Of a stretch of DNA of 27,255 bases, positions 21,377 through 27,255 are shown piece by piece. The translations under genes and the position numbers were made by a program. The notes under the pieces are model-generated. The model saw only the letters and a program-made list of their open reading frames with translations. It was not told the DNA's origin and did not search any database. Every line of letters begins with the position of its first letter. The stretch's first letter is position 1. This stretch comes from an uncultured Lachnospiraceae bacterium (lineage in GTDB: Bacteria; Bacillota; Clostridia; Lachnospirales; Lachnospiraceae). The stretch spans positions 1 through 27,255 of the forward strand of contig UQVK01000045.1 of the NCBI GenBank assembly GCA_900544445.1. The letters run 5' to 3'.

Positions 21377-23113
21377 ATGAAACGGTACTGGAAATATGTG
21401 AAGCCCTATCTTTATGCGTTCATACTCGGACCGATCCTGATGATCACCGAGGTGGTGGGAGAAGTGGTCCTTCCGGCACTGATGGCGCAGATCATCAACG
21501 TGGGCGCGGCAAACCATGATATTGCCTATATCATTGAAATGGGAGGCGTCATGATTCTCACCGCGTTCGTCATGATGGGCGGCGGAATCGGAGGCGCCTG
21601 GTTTGCGGCCAAAGCTTCCATCAGCTTTGGCGCGGATCTGCGAAACGACTGTTTTCAGAAGGTACAGAAATTCTCCTTCCAGAACATCGACAGCTTTTCC
21701 ACCGGCTCTCTGGTAACCCGGCTCACCAACGACATCACTCAGGTGCAGAACCTGATCATGATGGGACTGCGCATGATGCTGCGGGCGCCGGGCATGCTGA
21801 TCGGCGCCATCATCATGGCGGTGGCGATGAATCCGGGGCTGGCGCGGATCTTTCTGGTGATCCTTCCTGTGATGGTGGTCACCATCGCCGTTATCATGAT
21901 GACTGCCTTTCCCCGATTTACGGTCATGCAGAAGAAGCTGGACCGGGTCAATTCCAATATCCAGGAGTGCCTGCAGAACGTCCGCGTGATCAAATCCTTT
22001 GTGCGCGGGGACTATGAGGAAAAGCGGTTTTTCAAATCCAACGGGGATCTGAAGGAGTCGAGCCTGCGGGCGTTCAAAATCGTCATTCTGCAGATGCCGC
22101 TGGTTGCTTTTTTCATGAATGTGACGACCCTTGCCGTGGTCTGGCTGGGCGGGCAGGAGGTGCTTGCCGGGGATATGCAGGTGGGTAATCTGACCGCGTT
22201 TACCACCTATATCGTACAGGTGCTCATGTCCCTGATGATGCTCGCCATGGTCTTCCTTCAGAGCTCCCGCGCCATTGCCAGCGCGAAGCGGATCAATGAG
22301 ATTCTGGATACGGAAATCGATCTGACGGATGAAAACGCGTCACAGAAGGAAAAGAAGGTGGAACAGGGGAGCATCGAATTCCGGCACGTATCCTTCCGGT
22401 ATTATAAGGACAGCCGGGAAAAGGTGCTGGATGACATCAGCCTGGCCATAGAGCCCGGGCAGACGGTGGGAATCATCGGTTCCACGGGCTGCGGAAAAAC
22501 CACGCTTGTCTCCATGATCCCGAGGCTGTATGATGTGGATGAGGGACAGGTGCTGGTGGACGGCGTGGATGTGAGGGAGTATTCCCTGAATCACCTCCGG
22601 GAAGGGGTTGGCATGGTGCTTCAGAAAAATGTCCTGTTTTCCGGCACGGTGGAGGAAAACCTGCGCTGGGGAGATGAAAACGCCTCCCCGGAGCAGGTGC
22701 GGGAGGCGGCTCAGGCGGCCCAGGCCGACGCCTTCTTGAGCACATTCCCGGAGGGGTATGAGACCTTCCTCGGACAGGGCGGCGTAAACGTTTCCGGCGG
22801 CCAGAAGCAGAGGCTCTGCATTGCCAGGGCCCTGCTGAAAAAGCCGCGGATCCTGATTCTGGACGATTCCACCAGCGCTGTGGATACGGCGACAGAGGCG
22901 AAGATAAGGGAGAGCTTTTCCACCACGCTGAAAGGTACCACCAAGCTGATCATCGCACAGAGGATCACCTCCGTCATGGAGGCGGATCTGATCGTGGTCA
23001 TGGACGAGGGAAAAATCGTGGGACAGGGCAGCCATGAAGAGCTTCTTAAGAGCTGTGAGGCCTACCGGGAAATCTGCTATTCCCAGATGGACAGGGAGGT
23101 GAGCGCGTCATGA
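21377..23113 (+). CDS. Heterodimeric ABC exporter subunit with degenerate nucleotide site
   Basis: A 578-residue half-transporter: a six-helix exporter domain (about 15-300) and an ATPase domain (about 333-570). Walker A is GSTGCGKT (368-375), the signature VSGGQ (472-476) is intact, but Walker B ends LDD with Asp497 in place of the catalytic Glu, and the switch His is Gln528 (IIAQRI). These are the hallmarks of the degenerate-site subunit in exporters such as TM287/288 and BmrCD. The start at 21377 has GGGAGG upstream. The stop overlaps the ATG of the partner subunit (ATGA). Likely an inner-membrane drug or lipid exporter controlled by the MarR protein; the substrate is unknown. Confidence 0.92.
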   Translation: MKRYWKYVKPYLYAFILGPILMITEVVGEVVLPALMAQIINVGAANHDIAYIIEMGGVMILTAFVMMGGGIGGAWFAAKASISFGADLRNDCFQKVQKFSFQNIDSFSTGSLVTRLTNDITQVQNLIMMGLRMMLRAPGMLIGAIIMAVAMNPGLARIFLVILPVMVVTIAVIMMTAFPRFTVMQKKLDRVNSNIQECLQNVRVIKSFVRGDYEEKRFFKSNGDLKESSLRAFKIVILQMPLVAFFMNVTTLAVVWLGGQEVLAGDMQVGNLTAFTTYIVQVLMSLMMLAMVFLQSSRAIASAKRINEILDTEIDLTDENASQKEKKVEQGSIEFRHVSFRYYKDSREKVLDDISLAIEPGQTVGIIGSTGCGKTTLVSMIPRLYDVDEGQVLVDGVDVREYSLNHLREGVGMVLQKNVLFSGTVEENLRWGDENASPEQVREAAQAAQADAFLSTFPEGYETFLGQGGVNVSGGQKQRLCIARALLKKPRILILDDSTSAVDTATEAKIRESFSTTLKGTTKLIIAQRITSVMEADLIVVMDEGKIVGQGSHEELLKSCEAYREICYSQMDREVSAS

Positions 23114-24990
23114 ATGAGGAGAGAAAAGAAGCCCTGATCCGGAAATATACCTATGCGGCAAAGCAGGCCGAGGCCCAGGGGCGCGGCCCCGGGAGGGGAG
23201 GCCCCGGCGGAGGCCCAGGGCCGAGGGGAGGCCGCGGCCGGGGCGGAAGGCCGAAGGATGCGTCGAAAACGGTCCACAGGCTCCTTTCCTATATTGAAAA
23301 GGACCGTCTGGGACTGGCAGTGGTGTTTTTCTGCGTCATCCTCAACACCCTTTCTTCCCTGGCCGGTTCCTATATGCTGCGCCCCATCATCAACAGCCTG
23401 ACCTCTGCGGAGGGAAGCGTACAGATTCTGCTTTCCTCTCTTCTGCGGATGGCGGCCATCTACGCGGTGGGAATTGCGGCCCAGTATTTTCAGTCCCGGA
23501 TCATGATCGGCATCTCGCAGGGAGCCATCTTCCGGCTGAGAAACGATCTGTTTTCCCGGATCCAGAAGCTGCCGGTGCGGTTCTACGATACGAATAACCA
23601 CGGAGACATCATGAGCCGTTTCACCAACGATGTGGATGCAGTGGGAGAAATGCTGAATAATACGGTGGTGCAGATCATCTCCAGCACCATCAATGTGATC
23701 GGCACCTTCTGCCTGATGATGTATACCAATGTGTGGCTGACGCTGATCACGGTGGTGATGGTGCCCTTCATGATGCTTGCGGCCAGAGCCGTCACCATGC
23801 GAAGCCGCCGGTTCTACAAGGCCCAGCAGGCGGCGCTGGGAACGCTGAACGGCTATATCGAGGAAACGGTGACGGGCCAGAAGGTGGTCAAGGTGTTCTG
23901 CCATGAGGAAACCGCCCAGGAGGAATTTTCCTGGCTGAACTACGACCTGCGGGACAAGCAGATCAAGGCCCAGTTTTTCGGAGGCATCATGGGGCCGGTC
24001 ATGGGAAATCTGGGACAGGTGGGCTATTCCCTGACCGCCTGCATCGGCGGGCTGCTGTGCGTGCTCCGTGGCTTTGACATCGGGGGACTGACCGTATTCG
24101 TAAACTATTCCAGACAGTTCAGCCGCCCCATCAATGAGCTTTCCATGCAGATGAACACCATTTTTTCCGCCCTGGCGGGGGCGGAGCGGGTGTTTGCCGT
24201 CATGGACGAAGCGCCGGAGGCGGAGGACGCTCCGGAAGCTGTGGAGCTTGAGCCCTGCAGGGGCCATGTGCGCCTGAACGACGTGACCTTCGGCTACAGT
24301 CCGGATAAGGTGGTTTTAAAGCATGTGAGCCTGTATGCGAAGCCGGGCCAGAAGATCGCCTTCGTTGGCTCCACCGGGGCGGGCAAGACCACCATCACCA
24401 ATCTGATCAACCGCTTTTATGATATCGACGAGGGAAAAATCACCATTGACGACGTGGATATCCGGGATATCAGGCGGGACAATCTGCGCAGGAATATCGC
24501 CATGGTGCTGCAGGATACCCATCTTTTCACCGGAACGGTCCGGGAGAACATCCGCTACGGCAGGCTGGACGCCACGGATGAGGAGGTGGAGCAGGCGGCG
24601 AAAACCGCCAGCGCGCATTCCTTCATCATGCGTCTGGAAAAGGGATATGACACCATGATAGAAGGGGACGGCGCCAACCTGAGCCAGGGGCAGAGGCAGC
24701 TTCTCAACATCGCGAGGGCGGCCATTTCCAAAGCTCCCATCCTGATTCTGGACGAGGCGACCTCCTCCGTGGATACCCGGACGGAAAAACACATCGAGGA
24801 GGGCATGGACCGGCTGATGGCCGACCGGACCACCCTGGTGATCGCCCACCGCCTCTCCACGGTCCGCAACGCCGACGCCATCCTGGTGCTGGAGCACGGG
24901 GAAATCATGGAACGGGGCAGCCACGAGCAGCTGCTGGCGCTGAAGGGAAGATATTACGAGCTGTATACCGGAAAGCGGGAGCTGGAGTGA
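23110..24990 (+). CDS. Heterodimeric ABC exporter subunit with catalytic nucleotide site
   Basis: A 626-residue partner of the preceding subunit. Residues 23-47 are an unusual Gly/Arg/Pro-rich linker, then a six-helix exporter domain (about 65-355) and an ATPase domain (about 385-620). Walker A is GSTGAGKT (420-427), Walker B ILILDE ends in the catalytic Glu549, and the switch His580 is present, while the signature is LSQGQ (524-528) instead of LSGGQ. The faults are complementary: the weak signature pairs with the first subunit's defective site, leaving one full catalytic site. GGAGG lies 10 nt before the ATG. It is followed by a membrane glycosyltransferase gene. Confidence 0.92.
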   Translation: MNEERKEALIRKYTYAAKQAEAQGRGPGRGGPGGGPGPRGGRGRGGRPKDASKTVHRLLSYIEKDRLGLAVVFFCVILNTLSSLAGSYMLRPIINSLTSAEGSVQILLSSLLRMAAIYAVGIAAQYFQSRIMIGISQGAIFRLRNDLFSRIQKLPVRFYDTNNHGDIMSRFTNDVDAVGEMLNNTVVQIISSTINVIGTFCLMMYTNVWLTLITVVMVPFMMLAARAVTMRSRRFYKAQQAALGTLNGYIEETVTGQKVVKVFCHEETAQEEFSWLNYDLRDKQIKAQFFGGIMGPVMGNLGQVGYSLTACIGGLLCVLRGFDIGGLTVFVNYSRQFSRPINELSMQMNTIFSALAGAERVFAVMDEAPEAEDAPEAVELEPCRGHVRLNDVTFGYSPDKVVLKHVSLYAKPGQKIAFVGSTGAGKTTITNLINRFYDIDEGKITIDDVDIRDIRRDNLRRNIAMVLQDTHLFTGTVRENIRYGRLDATDEEVEQAAKTASAHSFIMRLEKGYDTMIEGDGANLSQGQRQLLNIARAAISKAPILILDEATSSVDTRTEKHIEEGMDRLMADRTTLVIAHRLSTVRNADAILVLEHGEIMERGSHEQLLALKGRYYELYTGKRELE

Positions 24991-25024
24991 CGCTCTGGCG
25001 GTTATGAAAGAAAGGAAAGCCGGA

Positions 25025-26812
25025 ATGAAAAAAATACAAAGCGGCGAAAATACGCCGAAGGAACAGACGACGGGAAGCGCAACAGGCGGCTCTGTCCGGA
25101 AAGCCTCTGCGGCTTTCCGGATCAGGGACAACTGGCTGTTCGCCCTCTTCTTCTGTGCGGTTATGGCCTATTATGTGTGGCGGCTGTTTCGGATCCCGCC
25201 CTGGTACGATGAGCTGTATACCTATGAAAATTTCATCGACAGAGGCGTGATCTATTCCATGATCCACTGGCCTCTTCCCAACAACCATGTCCTCTATTCG
25301 GCGCTTTCCGCCCTTCTTAACAAGCTGGGAAGCCCCTATCTGGGACTGCGGGGCGTTTCCCTTCTGGCTTCGGCCGGAAGCCTGCTGCTTTTATACCGTC
25401 TTTTGAAAAAGCTGGTATCCCCTGCGCTTTCCGTGACGGGCTGCGCCCTTTTTGCCGCCATGTACAACGTGACCCAGCAGGCGGCGCAGGGGAGGGGCTA
25501 TGCCTTGTCCGGCTTCTTTCTCATCGCGGCGGCGAACCTGCTGTATGAAATCTGCGTTCCACGGACTTCCGGGACGGATGAAGGAAGATGGGACGGGACA
25601 GATGCGCTCCGCGGAATGGATGCGGCCGAAAAGCGCTGCCATGGAATCAGAGGCTTCTGTAAAAACCGCCGCTTCTGGCTGTATGCGGGCTTTGCCTCCT
25701 GCCTCACAGGCGGGCTGTATGCCATTCCCAGCAATCTCTACTGGGTGGTGTCCATCTGCTTTGCGGGAGGACTGTTTCTCCTGCTGTGCCGGGAATACGG
25801 CAGGCTGATCCGGCTGATTGTGGCGTCTGCCTGTGCGGCCGTAGTGACCTTTGGCCTGTATACGATCATCTGGCTGGCTATCGGCTCCAATTTCCTGGTG
25901 AAGGAGGAAGGCGGCCCCTTTTATGGCATGAGTCATTTTCAGATGCTCTTTTCCGATCCTGCGGCTGCGTTTGTGCGGGGACTGAATGCCATGCTTTCCG
26001 ACCCCAATATCCAGAGCGTGGACAGGGCGGAATTTCTGGAGGGAATTGGGGGGTATCTGCTTCGTGTGCTGAATCAGGTGTATTCCGGCGGCGGATATGT
26101 CCTTGCGGTTCTGATCCCCGTCTGCCTCATCGTCCTTCTGCTTCAGACCCTGTCCGCTTTTCGCAGGAAAGAGCTTGGCTTTTTCTTCTGCGGCCTGTAC
26201 TGTTTGATTCTGACGGTGATGGTTCCCACATTCCTGTTTGTCCAGTGTGTGTTTCCCTACCTGCGTGTTTTCACCTATATGGGGAGCGTCCTGTCCATGC
26301 TGTTCGTTCTGACGGTATGGGGAACGATCCGTTTTCTGGCCGGACGTTTCTGTACAGGGGAAAAGGATGGAAAGGGAGAGACGGCTCACAGATCGGGCGC
26401 AGGGAAAAGTGCGGTGTGTACTGCTGTGGCTGTTGCCGCTTCTCTGCTGTTCATGGCAGCCGGTTTTCTTTCGGACGGCTACAACGCCGGATATGACAGC
26501 AGGGATAATCACATCTATGCGGCCTTAAGCAGCCTTGACGAAACGAAGGTGGATACCATTCTCACCGGAGACGTGTATGCCAGCCAGAACGTATATTTCC
26601 ATATCACCCGCTGCCGCGGAAAGGAGCTTGTGGTGGATGAAGTCCAGCCGGATTACGTTCTTCTGGACAAGGTGCAGACGGGACCGGAGGGGACCGGGCT
26701 GGTCTGGCCTTACGAGCGGGATACGGAGGATTTCCCCTGGGAATGGATTCATGAACATATGGAAGTGGTGTTCGAAGACGATATGTATATCGCTTATCAG
26801 GTGAAGGAATGA
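25025..26812 (+). CDS. GT39/PMT-like membrane glycosyltransferase
   Basis: A 595-residue protein with about ten or more hydrophobic segments. A short basic cytoplasmic N-terminus is followed by a first helix and the loop motif PPWYDELYTY with Asp62-Glu63, the acidic pair typical of the first external loop of PMT/ArnT-type (GT-C) enzymes. Such enzymes transfer sugars from polyprenyl-phosphate donors to lipids, cell-wall polymers or proteins on the outer face of the membrane. A soluble domain follows the last helix (about 505-595). The start at 25025 has AAAGGAAA 6 nt upstream; ATG 25004 has none. It lies 34 nt after the ABC exporter, possibly in the same transcript, and ends in a terminator. 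Acceptor and sugar are unknown. Confidence 0.78.
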   Translation: MKKIQSGENTPKEQTTGSATGGSVRKASAAFRIRDNWLFALFFCAVMAYYVWRLFRIPPWYDELYTYENFIDRGVIYSMIHWPLPNNHVLYSALSALLNKLGSPYLGLRGVSLLASAGSLLLLYRLLKKLVSPALSVTGCALFAAMYNVTQQAAQGRGYALSGFFLIAAANLLYEICVPRTSGTDEGRWDGTDALRGMDAAEKRCHGIRGFCKNRRFWLYAGFASCLTGGLYAIPSNLYWVVSICFAGGLFLLLCREYGRLIRLIVASACAAVVTFGLYTIIWLAIGSNFLVKEEGGPFYGMSHFQMLFSDPAAAFVRGLNAMLSDPNIQSVDRAEFLEGIGGYLLRVLNQVYSGGGYVLAVLIPVCLIVLLLQTLSAFRRKELGFFFCGLYCLILTVMVPTFLFVQCVFPYLRVFTYMGSVLSMLFVLTVWGTIRFLAGRFCTGEKDGKGETAHRSGAGKSAVCTAVAVAASLLFMAAGFLSDGYNAGYDSRDNHIYAALSSLDETKVDTILTGDVYASQNVYFHITRCRGKELVVDEVQPDYVLLDKVQTGPEGTGLVWPYERDTEDFPWEWIHEHMEVVFEDDMYIAYQVKE

Positions 26813-26816
26813 GCCG

Positions 26817-26843
26817 GACCGGGCGGCGTTGCAGCGCCCGGTC
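26817..26843 (+). terminator. Terminator of the MarR-ABC-glycosyltransferase unit
   Basis: GACCGGGCG (26817-26825) pairs with CGCCCGGTC (26835-26843) over 9 bp with a 9-nt loop, starting 5 nt after the stop codon, followed by a short T-rich stretch (TTTC). Confidence 0.7.
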
Positions 26844-26943
26844 TTTCACCCGGGATGACGTCCACAGGAAACCGGGATTTTCTGCTGTATAAAGGTGTAA
26901 AATGCAGAGATTAAAAAAAGTGATCAAAAAAAATAAAAATTTG

Positions 26944-26972
26944 TTGACAAGGTGTAACCCCTGTGATATACT
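26944..26972 (+). promoter_or_regulatory. Strong promoter of the tRNA gene
   Basis: -35 TTGACA (26944-26949), a 17-nt spacer and -10 TATACT (26967-26972), preceded by an A/T-rich stretch (about 26912-26943) that looks like an UP element. Transcription would start near 26979, about 44 nt before the mature tRNA. Confidence 0.85.
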
Positions 26973-27022
26973 CATTTTCGTTGACAGCGCAAAACACAAA
27001 AAGCTGAAAACAAACTGAATAA

Positions 27023-27095
27023 GCTGCTGTGGCTCAGTCGGTAGAGCGTCGCCTTGGTAAGGCGGAGGTCACGGGTCCGATTCCCGTCAGCAGCT
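27023..27095 (+). tRNA. tRNA-Thr (GGT anticodon)
   Basis: A 73-nt cloverleaf. The acceptor stem GCTGCTG (27023-27029) pairs with CAGCAGC (27088-27094), and T27095 is the discriminator. The D arm contains GGCTCAGTCGGTAGAGC, the anticodon loop TTGGTAA gives anticodon GGT, and the T arm has ACGGG-TCCGATT-CCCGT. CCA is not encoded. A strong promoter precedes it and a terminator follows, so it is a single-gene transcript. Confidence 0.95.
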
Positions 27096-27106
27096 CGTGT
27101 GAGAAG

Positions 27107-27146
27107 TCCGAAAAACCTGATGATTGCAGGTTTTTCGGATTTTTTT
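27107..27146 (+). terminator. Rho-independent terminator of the tRNA gene
   Basis: TCCGAAAAACCTG (27107-27119) pairs perfectly over 13 bp with CAGGTTTTTCGGA (27127-27139), followed by T7 (27140-27146). Confidence 0.92.
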
Positions 27147-27255
27147 ATTCAATAGGAAATTTCATTTCCTATTGAATAAAAAAAGACGTTGATGCGCACT
27201 CGCGCGCAAGGTAGATGTTGCCTGAAGGCAACCGCGCTCGGCGCGAGTGTGCGCC
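27140..27255. repeat. Palindrome plus GC-rich hairpin repeat, copy B
   Basis: A perfect 21-bp inverted repeat (27140-27160 with 27164-27184, 3-nt centre) starts with the tRNA terminator's T7 run and ends with A7. It is followed by GACG, GATGCGCACT (27191-27200) and a large GC hairpin: CACTCGCGC (27197-27205) with GCGCGAGTG (27241-27249), enclosing GTTGCC/GGCAAC (27217-27232). The layout matches 32-138 at the left edge of the window. It probably continues past the window end. Confidence 0.65.

Noticed and set aside
23077..24267. Long minus-strand frame opposite the second ABC subunit
   Set aside because: Shadow of a well-supported ABC exporter; composition is His/Gln/Arg-rich, as expected for antisense of GC-rich coding sequence.
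25391..26512. Long minus-strand frame opposite the glycosyltransferase gene
   Set aside because: Shadow frame; the plus strand has a proper start, membrane segments and a terminator after its stop.

Overview
The window looks like chromosomal DNA of a Lachnospiraceae-type gut Clostridium. The DNA is moderately GC-rich, genes have Firmicutes-style AGGAGG ribosome binding sites, promoters are mostly TTGNNN-N17-TANNNT, and the proteins include a zinc-ribbon/condensation-fold pair, a DUF4317 protein, a PadR-DUF1700-DUF4097-PspC set and heterodimeric ABC exporters. Family names are from memory; no search was run. I see no phage, transposase, CRISPR or rRNA.

Layout. 1-138: a terminator and a palindrome/multi-hairpin repeat. 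139-3549: a divergent cluster with a zinc-ribbon membrane protein and an HHxxxDG acyltransferase (minus) opposite an HSL-type hydrolase (plus). 3557-6644: a TetR regulator with its promoter and operator, two related operator-like palindromes, a broken ABC transporter (ATPase stub fused in frame to an ABC-2 permease) and an MFS exporter. 6713-9447: a minus-strand operon (VOC protein, metallophosphoesterase, Nudix hydrolase, lipoprotein) with its promoter and a three-hairpin leader. 9678-12478: PadR, DUF1700, DUF4097 and PspC genes, probably an envelope-sensing module. 12592-14996: a flavin reductase overlapping a KdpD-like sensor kinase, convergent with a KdpE-like response regulator. 15020-17110: a DUF4317 gene and a pyridoxamine kinase upstream of the regulator on the minus strand. 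17111-17490: a perfect DNA cloverleaf, a promoter, and a terminator right after that promoter. 17491-19878: a PEP/pyruvate-binding protein gene broken by an N-terminal deletion and a one-base frameshift. 19893-20869: an ECF transporter S component with a duplicated leader. 20773-26812: MarR, two ABC exporter half-subunits and a membrane glycosyltransferase. 26817-27255: terminator, promoter, tRNA-Thr(GGT), terminator, and a second copy of the repeat seen at the left edge.

Two themes stand out. First, several unrelated genes share a 5' leader module: ATGCCGC, a small GC hairpin, then a GGAA(A/T)GGAG-type ribosome binding site. The VOC and ECF leaders share two further hairpins with stem-preserving differences, which suggests a structured RNA element. 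Second, two genes (the ABC ATPase and the PEP/pyruvate-binding protein) have lost long internal segments near their N-termini while the rest of each stays open, so the decay is recent or these are assembly artefacts.
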